A stretch of 64,000 nt of DNA from Megamerina dolium (GCA_963854835.1 OY978527.1:30484047-30548046); one strand, 5' to 3'. Positions 1 through 12,006 are shown, counted from the stretch's first letter. Program-made: numbers and translations. Notes: generated by a model not told the origin, from the sequence alone.

Positions 1-58
1 ATCTACTTATATTATCTGATTACAAACGGTAGAACTTTAGTAATATCATTTTCTTCTT
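1..58. repeat. Diverged copy of a dispersed repeat
   Basis: This segment resembles positions 53597-53650 (shared pieces such as CTACTTATATTA, then ACGG.AGAACT.TAGT), at roughly three quarters identity by eye. The second copy sits in a tRNA-like repeat region, so both may be parts of a SINE family. The rest of the stretch up to the ciboulot acceptor (about 60-330) shows nothing recognisable and is probably ciboulot 5' intron. Confidence 0.4.
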
Positions 59-340
59 TTTCAGAAGTGTATATTTAACCGAAGTACATTGTTTTATCGT
101 GTATTAGTTTTAATGGAATTTCACCTCGATAACACTATGAAAAAAGTAGACCCCCAATTCACTTATGTACAGCAAAGCAAATGATATACATATAAGGAGA
201 TATACGATTAACAACTTATAATAATTTTGTACAATTTCAATTCGGCATAGCAGCCCAATACATTATGAACATATATTGAATCTATTTAAATTGATTGTAT
301 TAATCTATCTTACATAAAATATTTTTTCATGTAGGAAATC

Positions 341-912
341 ATGGCATCTCCTGCATTAAAAGATCTTCCAAAAGTAGCAGAGAATCTTAAAAGTCAGTTG
401 GAAAGCTTTGATACAGAGAAGTTGAAAAATGCTAGCACTCAGGAAAAAATAATTCTGCCAACAGCTGAAGGTAAATTAGTTCTTACAATCATTTTGAAGC
501 TCTTGTATATGAAAAGACGTGTAGCGGTTTATGGGTATATACCCATGCAATATGTATCAATATATACTTCATTTGGTTGCATTCTTTTCGCTTTAAGATG
601 TCGCAGCTGAAAAAACTCAGCAGTCTTTATTTGCGGGCATTGCATCCTTCGATCCAAACAATTTGAAACACGCCGAGACTAATGAGAAGAATCCGTTACC
701 GGATAAAGAAGGTAAAATTAATATTTTGTATATGTAAACACATTTATAAAATATTGTCCGGTCTCCTCGTAGCTATTGAAAAGGAGAAAGTACAGAATAA
801 ATTTATTGCTGGAATTGAGAATTTCGATTCTTCGAAATTAAAGCATACTGAGACGTGTGAGAAGAATCCACTGCCGACCAAGGAGGTAATCGAGGAAGAA
901 AAAAAAGCTTAA
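341..912 (+). CDS. cib: Ciboulot, three-repeat beta-thymosin actin-binding protein
   Basis: Three coding exons, 341-470, 598-711 and 773-912, join in frame (384 nt, 127 residues), close to the 129 residues I recall for Drosophila Ciboulot. Family role: binds G-actin and promotes profilin-like assembly at barbed ends; in Drosophila it acts in brain remodelling at metamorphosis. Seen in sequence: each exon carries one beta-thymosin repeat ending in an actin-binding LK..ST/ET..EK core ([27 protein letters not shown]). One repeat per exon and shared phase-1 junctions suggest repeat duplication by exon. The start ATG lies 6 nt after a splice acceptor (AG at 333-334), so a 5' UTR exon lies upstream. 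An AATAAA at 1032-1037 fits the polyadenylation signal. Identification is very secure. Confidence 0.96.
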
Positions 913-1652
913 TATTTTGAATGCCGTAAAATGACTGGAGAAGACAGTTTTCATTCCTAATATTAAATATGATAAAGCAAAACCTACTTTGTAAAAGGCA
1001 TTTATAATTTTACATTTTTATATAATCGGAAAATAAAGTAACATTTCATAAATACTTTTGATGTTGCAAACTGTGGTTGATGAACAAGGTAAAGTGTTCT
1101 CCATTTCATCTTTGTGCCGCTGTTCATTAAGATATTATTTGGTACATGATGGAATGGATTTCGGTTTAATTATCTTTTCTCCGACTTCTCACTATCTTGA
1201 AAGCGTTCACCGTATTAAAAAAAACCGAAAATTTAATTTCAGTACTACTAAATGATGGTGCACTGAAAATTTTGTATGATAACTAATATTTGACTTTAAG
1301 GAAATTTGATAAATTATTATCTCTCAGTACAAAGGTCTATCGCGATTCTAGAGAATCGAGCTCTTGCTTAAATTACGCATTTACAGATGTATTTGTGATG
1401 CATTAATGGATTTTGGCTATAGTAATATAATGAAATAGTAGTGCATACTTGCAAAATATATTGTGTCCTTTATTTTTAATCTTACTCATCGGCTTTGAAT
1501 TTTTTTTTTTTTTGAAATCATCTAGTTCTTATCTGTGCATATTTGAAACCACGAAACCGTTTTGGTTTTTATCTATAGCAGTATACGCTGCTGCATGTGA
1601 TATTTTGAACGAGCAGTAAAATATTAGCAAGAAGCAACTAAGTATACAAAAT
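913..1652. other. cib 3' UTR and intergenic spacer
   Basis: AT-rich sequence with the likely cib polyadenylation signal near 1032. Beyond about 1060 I see no gene; the short open frame at 1058-1255 has no recognisable motif. The 3' part probably includes the left flank of the Tc1 remnant, but I could not find its inverted repeats. Confidence 0.4.
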
Positions 1653-1731
1653 TTGTTTTCCTGTCAAAATATCATATTTTTTTTAATTGAAAGTACGTTT
1701 TATTGCTTAGTTAATATGTATGCAATTAAAA

Positions 1732-2796
1732 TAAAACAAAACATAATTTTACAACTTTTAGTGGGACGAGGTGTGCACTGCACTCACGAAAAACGTGAAA
1801 TTATTCAAAAACTTATCAAAAGCGGTAAAACATATGAGGAAGTGGAAAAGATTGTTGGTTATTCAGCAACCATGATACACAATGCAATAAATTATAAAAA
1901 TAATTCTGAGAAAAGGCGTGCTAAGCGAATACTCTCAGAAACTGCCATTCGGCAAATAATAAAATGCTCAAAACGTCGACCAACGATGTCAGCTGTTGAA
2001 ATATTAGACAACCTCAAATTACCCTGTGGTGTACATACCATAAGGCGATCATAACTTGTATGCTCGAAGTCCACGCAAGGTACCGCTTCTAAAAAAAAAC
2101 TATTTATTACCCAGACTTGATGTTGCCAAACAACATTTGGAATGGCCCAACCAGAAATGGAGAGATATTTTGTGGACGGATGAGTCTAAAATTGTCTTGT
2201 ATGGAGGTAAAGGCTCTCGCCAGTATATAAGACTGCCCCCAAATACTGAGTACAATTCACGTAACACCACAAAGACCCTAAAGCATGGAGAATCTATACG
2301 CAAGGTACCGCTTCTAAAAAAACATGTATTACGCAGACTTGATTTTGCCAAACACTTGGAATGGCCCAACCGGAAATGGAGAAATATTTTGTGGACGGAT
2401 GAGTCTAAAATTGTCTTGTATGCATGCATACATTAAAATAATACAGGATGTTATGATACCGTTTGCTGAAGACGAAATGCCGCTCAAATGGGTATTACAA
2501 CAGGACAACGGCATGAAACACACGAGCAAGCTGGCAAAATTGTGGTTCCGGGACAATGGAATTAAAGTTATGGAGTGGCCAGCTCAATCCCATAGAAAAC
2601 CTTTGGGCTGGTCTAAAGAAAGCGGTATGGGATGCTAAGCCTAAAAATAACAACGAACTGTGGGCTGTGGTCCAACGTGCATGGCAATCAATCCCACGAG
2701 AAAGGTGCCAGCGCCTTGTAGACTCTATGAGGAACCGCTGTGCAGCTGTGATTAAAAATAACGGCCATGCTATACTAAGTATTTCTGCTAAATAAA
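1732..2796 (+). mobile_element. Broken Tc1-like transposon
   Basis: The translation gives a paired-like helix-turn-helix region (EIIQKLIKSGKTYEEV, 1732-2050), then the first catalytic aspartate region (ILWTDESK), the second (QQDNGMKHTSK) and the ELNPIENLW-type third region. The pieces lie in different frames. The DDE core is damaged: the part holding the first aspartate is duplicated (2074-2204 and 2300-2430), the stretch between first and second aspartates is missing, and a short deletion before LNPIENLW (about 2582) shifts the frame. It cannot make a working transposase. It lies between the convergent genes cib and sqh. No inverted repeats were identified. Confidence 0.85.
2074..2430 (+). 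repeat. Duplicated DDE segment inside the Tc1 remnant
   Basis: A block starting CGCAAGGTACCGCTTC occurs at 2074 and again at about 2300. Both run through the TGGACGGATGAGTC catalytic region. The two are similar but not identical, with several substitutions and small gaps, so the duplication is not recent or the blocks come from two copies. Confidence 0.75.
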
Positions 2797-3055
2797 TACA
2801 GTAAAAATTACAAATATCCATTTTACTTTCTTAAAATTATGTTTTTTCCCCATCCCCACGTAAAGTATATCTCTAAATAAATTAACTTTTTGTGCTTATG
2901 CAAACTGAACTCTTTTCGTCCACATATTTCGCTGTGAACATGGCCATTAATTATGCAATAAAGATTTGGTAAAATGTATTTTGATATTTTAGTAATTTTA
3001 GTAAATGAAAAATGTAAACACCCACTACTATTTCACTGCTCGCAGCTGCATATAA

Positions 3056-3066
<11 letters not shown>

Positions 3067-3139
<73 letters not shown>
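3067..3139. repeat. (TA)n microsatellite
   Basis: Uninterrupted TA dinucleotide repeat of roughly 36 units between the Tc1 remnant and the 3' end of sqh. Apparent ORFs here are (YI)n artefacts. Confidence 0.97.
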
Positions 3140-3141
<2 letters not shown>

Positions 3142-3269
3142 AAAAAAGGACAAAACGTTCTTCATCATTAACAAGGTTTAAAAAATGTTTTTATTTCAAT
3201 CAAATGTGTAAAGAGCAACATATTGTTGAACACAAGGTTATAATTAAATTGGAATGCAAAGCAAATACT

Positions 3270-3846
3270 TTATTGTTCATCTTTATCCTTGGCACCGTGC
3301 TTAAGAATTCTTGTAAATTCAATATAGTCAAAGAGACCATTTTTTATAGGCGCTTCACGGTACATTTCATCTACCTATAAGACAAAAAAACCTAATATTT
3401 GGTGACTCTCATTGTTGCAAACTTACATCTTCATCAGTGAACCGATCGCCCATTGTCGTAAGGAGTTCACGTAATCTATCTTCTGGCAGAACACCATTAT
3501 TGTCCTCATCAAAGCAACCGAAAGCATTTTTTATAACGTCTTCTGGATCAGTGCCTTGCAAACGCTCCCCAAATAATGTTAGAAACATTGTAAAATTAAT
3601 CGGTCCAGGAGCTTCATTCATCATTGATTCCAAGTAATCATCCGTAGGACTTTTTCCCAATGAAGCCAACATATCGTGCAAATCTTCCTTTTCAACAAAA
3701 CCATCTCGATTTTGATCAATCATATTAAACGCCTCCTTGAACTCGGCAATTTGAGCTTGATCAAACATAGCAAATACATTGGATGTAGCGCGTTGTGCAC
3801 GCTTTTTAGTTGTGGCACGTCGGCCTGCAGTCTTTCGTGACGACAT
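3270..3846 (-). CDS. sqh: Spaghetti squash, non-muscle myosin II regulatory light chain
   Basis: Two coding exons on the minus strand, 3846-3427 (140 codons) and 3374-3270 (34 codons plus stop), give 174 residues, the Drosophila Sqh length. It binds the neck of non-muscle myosin II heavy chain and controls contractility in cytokinesis and morphogenesis. Seen: the basic N-terminus with the phospho-switch RATSNVF (Thr20/Ser21 in usual numbering), an EF-hand loop [12 protein letters not shown], and the ending [10 protein letters not shown]. The intron is bounded by GTAAGT (3426-3421) and AG (3376-3375). An acceptor immediately upstream of the ATG (about 3852) implies a 5' UTR exon further right. 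A minus-strand AATAAA lies near 3190-3195. The short last exon is easily missed because it is only 105 nt. Confidence 0.97.
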
Positions 3847-3852
3847 ATTTCC

Positions 3853-4740
3853 TAATAAAATATATAAAGAGCTCAATGACTGGTGCAAGTTACAGTTTAC
3901 AAAGAAATAAATAAAAGAGCAGTATAAATACTGTATACTGCTATATATAAAGAACACCAATTGCATTTACCAAAGAAGGTAGAACGCACTAAGTATGAAA
4001 CTGCTATGTGGAGCAAAGCTGTCTACGAGTTGTAACAAGTGAGTCACACATATGTATGTATGCAACAAATTTTCATTGCAGAAATTGCCTTTTATGGTCT
4101 TAAATTTTCTGTCAAATCAGCGAGATATATAACTTTCATAATTCCATTCAAATAATTAAGAAACATTGTATTATACATATTGTCCAAATAAACTGTTGAC
4201 TTGTGGTAAATTGTTTTTTTTGCTCCTGCGATAAGAAAGAATTTTGTGAATATCAACGAATCGTATTTTTTTCTTACACCAAACTGAAGGCATTTTTAAA
4301 CAATGAATCATATATTGAAATCTTTATACATAGTTGGTGCTCAACAATATATCCACTTACAAGTTTATTACTTACAATCACAAAGTGTGAAAAACAATTA
4401 AAGTTAAAGAAATGATATTTGATTTCGATTAAATTAACAAGCAACAGCAGAACTACCAGTAAGAAAAAATGTATACTATTTGACCAATATACAAAATCTA
4501 GTAATATATATTGCAGGTTCAGTAATGCCAGATTTTATTTATTACCGTATAAACTTCAGAAAAAAAAACCACAATATTTCCCACAAAGTGGAGACTATAA
4601 AACGCAAAACAGATCTACCTAAATCAATACGCACTACGTTGCATTGCTGTTGAAAATTGTTAACCGTATTGGGATATTATGGTAGCCTGCTATATTTTCT
4701 GTAATGAACAAAATATTTCCAATTACCAATTGATAATTAT
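3853..4740. other. sqh upstream region
   Basis: AT-rich region that should hold the sqh 5' UTR intron, leader exon and promoter. I could not place the transcription start. The small open frames at 4203 and 4419 show no motif. Confidence 0.35.
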
Positions 4741-5195
4741 TATTATTATTATTAAGGGTATGAAGCACTGCGACCTGAAGTTCTTTTGTTCGGCCTTATT
4801 CCCTAACTAGCAGTTCTCAAAACTATTATATCTTGTCAGTGCTGTGGGATTGATTTTAACTAGGTCCCTGGGAACTATCTCTGTTGTCAAGATAGTTTAG
4901 TCTGCGTCTAGTCACAGCGAGGGTAAACGGTTGAGTGATGGGAAGTGTTATACACTGATAAGGTCGCTGTCTCCAGCTAGGACCTCTAGCCTCTCCTCAT
5001 CAATTTTCTGTTCTCACCTGCATGTGGTGCCTTCTGCTAATCCTAGCAACCTTACATGAGATTGGGTAACCAACCCCAATGGATTGTCTGGTAGGAGACA
5101 GACGAGAGTTAGAAGACCGTTGCTTCAACTGGCGGAGGGAGTAAACACTCTTAGTATAAAAAAATCTCCCCTAACCCAGGGTGTTATGCCACAAA

Positions 5196-5345
5196 GCCAG
5201 GTATGAGAAGGTGGTCCAAGACTACAAGGAGTACTTGGCCGGAAAACCTAAGATAAACGAGGCCGACAAAGCCAGGTATGAGAAGGTGGTCCAAGACTAC
5301 AAGGAGTACTTGGCCGGAAAACCTAAGATAAACGAGGTAACAAAG
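5196..5345 (+). repeat. 75-bp perfect tandem duplication in LINE ORF1
   Basis: GCCAGGTATGAGAAGGTGG starts at 5196 and again at 5271, an offset of 75 nt. This duplicates 25 residues in frame (KARYEKVVQDY... to ...GKPKINE). Confidence 0.9.
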
Positions 5346-5615
5346 CGGAATCGGTCTCACGACGAATCCGGGGAGGCACCTAAGAAAAGCAAAAGGACCG
5401 ACGGAAGCAGTGTTGCTGTCCGTCCTCCAAAAACGACTCCAAAACCACGTAGCTACAATGAGATAGCACGTGACCATCTACAGATCGCGTTGGTTGATGA
5501 GACCACTGGCCGCGGTAAACCTGTGCTAGACAAGTGGGGCGAAATCGAGGCACGGCTGTCTTGAAACGTCGTCGATCACGTGATGGCAAACCCGGAGGGT
5601 GAGCCACCACGTTTC

Positions 5616-6018
5616 GACTCAGCAGAGGTTGTCCGCAGAATTCTTTAACTTTCCTTAACGGCGCGGTTGCCAAAATCTAAGACGCATGGGAAGGCTTGAG
5701 GCTCAAGACTATCCCAGCCAGCGAGATACCTCGCAGGCCCAGGGCGCGTATATGTATACCAAACATGGAGTTTGATGGCAACCAGCTGATTAAGTACTTG
5801 CAGACTCAGCAGAGGTTGTTCGCGGTTATAGGGTCATCAAATGCGGTGATCAGAACTCTTTAACTTTCCTTAACGGCGCGGTTGCCAAAATCTAAGACGT
5901 ATGGGAAGGCTTGAGGCTCAAGACTATCACAGCCAGCGAGATACCTCGCAGGCCCAGGGCGCGTATATGTATACCAAACATGGAGTTTGATGGCAACCAG
6001 CTGATTAAGTACTTGCAG
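5616..6018 (+). repeat. About 200-bp tandem duplication in LINE ORF1
   Basis: A block beginning GACTCAGCAGAGGTTGT occurs at 5616-5802 and 5803-6018, ending both times in AAGTACTTGCAG. The second copy has about 28 extra bases near 5825-5852, and a few substitutions separate the two. Confidence 0.9.
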
Positions 6019-7006
6019 GTACACAATCGCGCTATTCCGATGACTGACTGGTCAGTCATCAAAGCGGAGGCTCCGCAAAAGAATAGTGCTTCGTTCCTTC
6101 TGCTCATTACAGAAGAGAGCCTCGAACCGCTAGAAAAAGCGGAAAATAAACTTTGGTTTGGCATGCGGCATGCCAAACTAAAAATATTCCGTTCTGCGAA
6201 CCCGGAGGAAGAGCAGGAGGATATAGCCGAGGGCGCCGTAAAGCTGTTAGAAGCTGGTCGACGTCACCGTAACAAATGATGTATAACCATGGTCATCAAG
6301 GTTGTCCAAATTAACTTGCAGCACTCTCGGGCTGCTACGGACAACCTTGCCGTCTTCTTGGAGGAGGAGGACGTGGATATAGCCATTGTCCAGGAACCCT
6401 GAGTGCGGGGCACCGAGTTCAAAGGGTTTCCAGGGAAAAACTACAATGTACTCTATAAACGGATCCAAGGTAGGCCTAGATCATGCATTATAGCAAAAAA
6501 CACTTAAATATTTTTCTAATCCCATCGTACAGTTCACAGGATGTGACGGTTGCTGACCTATTAACTGACGGCGTCACACTAAGGGTCGCGTCGGTATACA
6601 TGGCACACGAAAAACCTGCGCCGCCTGAAGAGGTCAGCAGACTAGCGCAAGAATGAGAGCCCTTCTTCTCGGATGCGACGCAAATGCCAGGCACGCATTA
6701 TGGGACAGTTTCGAGACTAATGAAAGAGGTGAGTCTTTGTTTAACTTTTTAATAAACACAATTTTAGTAGTATGCAACAGAGGTGACACCCCAACTTTCA
6801 CCTTTCCAAGCTCAGAGCAGTTTGGTGGATGGGCGGAAGTGTTGGATGTCACTTTATTATCAGATAACGATGTGATAGGGGTAAAAAATTGGAGAGTCTC
6901 CAGCGAAAACTCCTTCCCGGATCATAGCTGGATACTCTACGATTTGGATCTTCAGGTAGATCCACCCTTGCCACACCGTAATCCCCATAGAACTAACTGG
7001 GCGTGA

Positions 7007-8320
7007 TGACCATAATTATTAAGTCATCTGCAAAGCCCTGAACTTCGTATCGCGAGTTTGTAAAAGCTCGTCAATGACCAATAACCATAGGAGCGGCGAT
7101 AAAACGCCTCCTTGAGGACAACCATTGGTTGACTTGACAATTAATTTTTCTGTCCCCATTTAGTAAATTAATGCCTTGTTTTTCAGCATATTAAGAACCC
7201 ATGTTATGATCAGTCTGTGAATTTGTTTCCTGACCATACCTTCCTCAATAGACCTGAAAGTAGCATTATCAAAAGCTCCTATAATGTCAACCGATGTACA
7301 AAGAGCTATTTCTTTACCCTCCAATGCTTGTTCGATTTTACTCGTTAGGCAACGATAGCAGTCTCAGTCGACTTGCCTGAATGGTAAGCATATTGTTCAG
7401 TATAAAGTGGTGTAACTTTGAGATAAACTTCTATAATGTACTGATCTATAATTTTTGTCATTGCTTTTAGCTGGAAGGATGTTAGGCATATGGGCCGAAC
7501 GGATTTGGGCGTGTGATCCGCCTTTTTACCTGCTTTCGGGATGAAAGCGACCCTAGCTTTTGTCCGTAATTCCAGGCTCATCGTGAACATTTTTATACAT
7601 TAATATCTAATATCTAATACATTAGCCCCTTGCCGGAGAAGGCAAGGTTTAATATCATCAACACCAAGAGATTTAAATGGATTAAATGTGGAGATTGCCC
7701 ATTTAGTTTTGTTGACGGTAAAAATTGTACGGCACAGTGATAGTGACCTGCGTGTAGCCATCAAGAAACTGATATCCTCAATGCTTTCACTGTCCTCATT
7801 ACAGGTGGCACAGCCCGGAAAGTGAGTGTCCAGCAGTAGCTGTCCCGTTTGTTTCAGACTACCCATATAATTTCCGTCTGTCTTTTTAAGTGTAGGAAGG
7901 CCAACTGAATAATATTTTTTGAGCGATTTCTGGAGTCTGGTAGCTACTGGAAGCGCTTGGATCTCCCCGCAGAATCTCTTCCATGACTCTCTTTTAGATT
8001 TTCTCAGTTTGTTATTGTAGGACGTTAAAGCACATTTATAGGATACCCAGTCCCCATTGGACTTGGCTCTATTGAAAAGCTGACATGCTTTCTTGCGCAA
8101 CTTGTTAAGTTCCTCACTCCACCAAGAGACGTTCCTATAACGCTTCTTCACCACCAAGTCACAACTGTTTTCGAAAGCCTCAGTTATTGTTTTTTCAAGT
8201 TTTCTGACCTCGAAGTCCAGTTCTTTAGAATTGTTAATTTTCTCACTTAGGCACCCTTACTTTTGCTCTAAGTAGAAGTTATACAACCACCAATTGGTCT
8301 TCCTAACATTCCTAATTTCG
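7007..8320 (-). mobile_element. Non-LTR element fragment, linker and reverse transcriptase (minus strand)
   Basis: Read on the minus strand from about 8320 down: an end-of-endonuclease motif (RKTNWWLYNFYL), a linker (SWWSEELNKLRKKACQLF, ORF 8157-7600), RT fingers (RVAFIPKAGKKADHTPKSVR, ORF 7590-7345) and the palm catalytic box FADDLIIM near 7020. It is interrupted by stops and frameshifts. It meets the plus-strand endonuclease half head to tail at about 7006. Both sides carry a version of the R-TNW block, so this looks like two related but separate elements and not a simple inversion of one. Confidence 0.75.
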
Positions 8321-8590
8321 AAGATGTCTTAAATTTCCCGTCTTAGGTCAAAGCGTATATAATGTATTGATAATGATATATCGATTGTTACACCAATTTT
8401 TTTATTGCTGCAAATAGAGATTTATTGTTGTTTGTAATACAATATATGAAAGAAACAGAAATTAAACGTCTTCAAGAGTTGTAGAATTAAGAGGACGTAA
8501 TTTGATTACAGGTCAAATGGTCCAACAGCTCCCAAGGATGGCTGTAATGCATCTCAAGCATATATTTAATGTAATAATGCGCACCGGCTG
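8321..8590. other. Unassigned spacer
   Basis: AT-rich, no recognisable coding or repeat signal. Confidence 0.3.
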
Positions 8591-8594
8591 CTTT

Positions 8595-9300
8595 CCGCAG
8601 TCATGAAGAAGTACCCAAATTATCGTGATCTCCAAAGGTTCTACGGATTCGGTTTTCCGCGCACTGTGAGAACTCCGAAAGCGATCAGAACCGTGAAGAA
8701 ACGAGTCGACCGAAAACCGCTGCGTAAACAGAAAATCTTGTTGCGGGAAATGCAAAGTTCACAAAAATCCATGTCCATGAACATTTGGGACTCAGCGCGT
8801 ACAAGCGACACTGGACACCTAGTCACGGCCGTATTAGAGGGAAAACGCAAGCAAAATTAGAAAGCGTTATACAGCCGGTACGCTCACAGACAAATTTTGT
8901 TTACTGACGAGAAAATTTTCACCGCAGAAGAATCGTTCAATAAACAGAACGATCTTGTGTATGGTCAGTCATCCAGAGAGGCATCCCAACTCATCCCGAG
9001 GATCCATAGAGGCTTCTTCTCCAGCTCACAAGGCAAAAACGATTCAAATGTGGCTAAAAAACAACATTCCGGACTTCATATTGTTGGATTACAAGTTCTG
9101 GTCCGTATTAGAGGGCATGGCTTGCTCTACTCGACATCCAAATATTGAGTCGTTGAAGAGAGCCTTTTTCCGTGCAGTGGACCATTTCCCCATGCATGAA
9201 GTGCGTCTCGCGATCGATGAGCAGCCAGATTGTCTCTAGTCGTGCTGGAAGGCAAATGGAAGTCATTTCGAATAAGTTGTTCTAAGGTTTGTAACCATTG
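8595..9300 (+). mobile_element. Tc1/mariner-superfamily transposase remnant
   Basis: Plus-strand pieces include KKRVDRKPLRKQKILLREMQ (N-terminal DNA-binding part), FTDEKIFTAEESFNKQNDLV with the first catalytic aspartate (8900), SPAHKAKTIQMWLKNN (second catalytic region) and LDYKFWSVLEGMACS. The stretch between the last two, where the third catalytic acid normally sits, is deleted. The motif style resembles maT-like members, which is tentative. No inverted repeats found. Confidence 0.7.
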
Positions 9301-9374
9301 AATAACCCATTTAAAAAAAAAAGTTTTGAAAAATATTAATTCGTTTTCATTTACCAATATTTATGACTTGACTA

Positions 9375-9667
9375 GGTAGAAATGCGATCAAACACAACAA
9401 CATCATACCTGAACTTCAGTTTGGTTTCCGAGAAAAGCACAGCACTATCGAGCAAGTCCACCGTATTGTAAACACTATACAAGGCGCTTACGTTGATAAG
9501 GTTTGGCGTGAAGGATTTCTGCACAAATTAAGGAGTATGTTGACAACATCCACATTTACTGGAAAGCTATCTTTCAGGTCGGCAATTTGTGGTAAGAAAT
9601 ATAATTAATGCTTAATCCCAATTAAATACGCCATTTACGATGGAGTATCACAAGGCAGCCTACATAA
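9375..9667 (+). mobile_element. Jockey-clade LINE fragment (reverse transcriptase, plus strand)
   Basis: Plus-strand translation reads NIIPELQFGFREKHSTIEQV (RT fingers, 9400-9460), a region with KLSFRSAIC and then GVSQGS (near 9645). It stops abruptly where minus-strand LINE sequence begins at about 9668. The C-terminal part of a Jockey RT in the same orientation reappears at 12330-12880, so a minus-strand element may have inserted into it. Confidence 0.65.
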
Positions 9668-12006
9668 GCCAGGTCTTCAAGTGTTGATTTTTAGACCAAC
9701 TTTAATGGACTCAACGTATAGTTCATCAAGTTTTGTTTGCATGTCGGAGTGCTTCATTGAAATTAAGCAAATGCCATCTGCATAAGCCAGGTCCTCAAGT
9801 TACTCAGTAAAGTTCCAATAAATGCCTCTTCGTTTTCCATCAATAGAGTTTAGCAGAATACCGATGATGACGATGAGAAAGAGAATAGGCGAAAGTAGGC
9901 ATCCCTGGCGTAGTCCTGCACTGGTTGCGATGTTGTCTGAGAGTTCACCATTATAAAGCGCTCTGCATTTGATATCAGCGCATTGCGCTCTGATTTATGA
10001 TGTTAACTTGTCAGGAACTCCTTTGGATTTGAGTGCCTCCCTAATACTGTCGCGTTGTATGCTGTCAAACGCGGTGCTGTAGTCGACAAAAACAACTTGG
10101 ATTGTGGACTGCCATTCATTCATCAATTCGACGGTAATTCGTAAGCTATTTATTTGGTCGACGCACGAAGGGTTTAAACGGAATCCGGCAACAAATCCCT
10201 GGAAACCTTCTCCTCAATCCAGACGGATTTGAATATTGGAAGCAGCAGTTTCGCCATGTGCTCTGGAAACACTTTCAGAATTTCAGCCTGTATTCTGGCA
10301 TAACCTGGTGATTTGTTATTTTTCAAGTTCTTTATTGACGTGATGATTTCATGCAACGATGTGGATAAGAACTTATTCTGTTTTGAGGCTGGATCCGGGT
10401 GCTGCCACCACCTTGTGGTATACTCAAGATGAGCGCTTCGGGATTTAGGGGATTAAGTACTTCAGTAAAATGTCCCCTGAACCTTCAAGTTGTTCGGTTT
10501 TTGTCGTGAGTAAAGTCCCGTCTTTCGCTCTTATCGGACATGATGTTATGTTACGTATGCCACTAATCTTACGCGTAATGTCGTACAAAGCTTTGATGTT
10601 GTGCCGCTTGCCGCTTCCAAAGCCAAGTGGTCAGTCCAATTGGGCTTATCACGACTGCACATTTTTTTGACGTCTTTATTGAGCTGGTTGTAGGGCTGTG
10701 TGACAGCCCGACGTCGATCAGTTGTTGTAGTTGGATCTCTCTTCATTTGGCATTTCTTCTATTTTCGATTGCATCCCAGGTTTGCTCGCTAATCCATTCT
10801 TTTTTGCCTTTTGGTCGGTAACCCAGTGTTTTTTTGCAAGCATTCTGGAGTAGAGTTTTCAGCTGCCTCCAATATTACTCTAGTCCGTTTTGAGTTTCCA
10901 TATCTGATGGGTCAATTTTCTGGAGAGCGGCGCTAAATGCTGTTAGCGTGCTGCTACTTTTTAATTTGCTGACATAATATTTTTTTGCTGCTTTATTGGT
11001 GGTAAGAGGATTTATTGCAGAAGTGCTGCACTTCTCTTGGCATGGACGTCGAGTAAACTTTTCCTCCACTTTCTGCTTATGCATACGTAATCGATTTGAT
11101 TCTCTGTTCTGTTGTCCTGCGAAACCCAGGTCGTTTTATGAAATTTTTTATGTATGAAGAGCGTGCCTCCGATTGCTAATCATATGAGTTACATAGATCT
11201 ATTAGCATCTCGCCATTAGTGGTGGTCGTGCCTAAACCATGTTTGCCCATAATGTGCTCTAAATTGGTGTTGTCACAACCTACCTTTGCATTGAAGTCTT
11301 CTAATGTCACCTTTGTGTTTTTTTTTTTAAAGTGTAGCAGAGAGTTGGTTGTAGAAGTTTAGCTTAGATTCGTCGTCTGCGAGCTCAGTTGGAGCGTAAA
11401 CCTGAATAATTGTAATATCTCTTGCTTTGGATGGGAATCTCGCTTTTATTATGCGTTCACTTATTGGCTCCCAGGTGATAAGGGATTTACAGGCATTTTT
11501 GCTCAGCAAGAAACCGACACCGTCATGTGTATGTCGTTTGAATCTCTTCCGGAATATAGAAACATATCACCTGATGTTAGTTGCCAATGAACACCAACTA
11601 CATTCCATCTACATTCAGAAAGACTCATTATTTCAATGAAGAGATGCCTAAGTTCCGCTGCAGCTTGATGTAGTCGACCGCATTGGTATAGCGTTCTAAC
11701 ATTCCACGTAGCAATCGTGGTGCGTGTTTTAAACGTGAATGTATTTTCTTGGTTATTATAATGCTTTTTTTAGGTTTCTGCTATTTTTGAATTTTTACTA
11801 AGGTAACATGAATTTTGCACCTCAAAATCCGGTGTGCAGGCTGACAAGGCAGGGGGATTTCTCGAGTCGCGATTACCCCTCGGAGACTTTCTAATCTTGA
11901 CGTTTTGCTTAACTCTTAATTCAAGAGGATAGATTTCCGCGCGATAGTTATAAGCACAAAGGGGGAGCTTAGTAGGATCTATCATCCTTTGAATGACTAA
12001 GCACAT
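9668..12006 (-). mobile_element. Decayed endonuclease-RT non-LTR element (minus strand)
   Basis: Read from right to left: an N-terminal region (12006-11770), endonuclease pieces (ITIIQVYAPT near 11420; NRTENQIDYVCISRKWR near 11110), the RT start (IKNLKNNKSPGYARIQAEIL, 10356-10174), VVFVDYSTAFDSIQRDSI (about 10100), SAGLRQGCLLSPILF (about 9920) and LEDLAYADGICLIS (about 9780). The order EN, RT fingers, palm and YADG box matches one element with many stops and small indels. A related plus-strand endonuclease fragment is at 34360-34560. Clade uncertain. Confidence 0.75.

Larger units (their letters stand above)
4750..7006 (+). mobile_element. Jockey/LOA/R1-like non-LTR element, ORF1 and endonuclease half
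   Basis: A decayed LINE in plus orientation. 4750-5180 looks like 5' UTR. 5181-6279 carries a charged ORF1 (gag-like) with KARYEKVVQDYKEYLAGK repeated. From 6288 an apurinic-type endonuclease starts (VVQINLQHSRAAT), continues through a stop (QEP*VRG), and reaches LLLGCDANARHALW and DVTLLSDNDV by about 6870. It stops at an RTNW-type residue block at 7000, where minus-strand LINE sequence starts. Several frameshifts and stops make it non-coding. The clade assignment rests on the endonuclease N-terminus and is tentative. Confidence 0.75.

Noticed and set aside
6950..8320. Single LINE with a twin-priming inversion
   Set aside because: Both sides carry their own version of the R-TNW block and differ in sequence, so two separate elements fit better.
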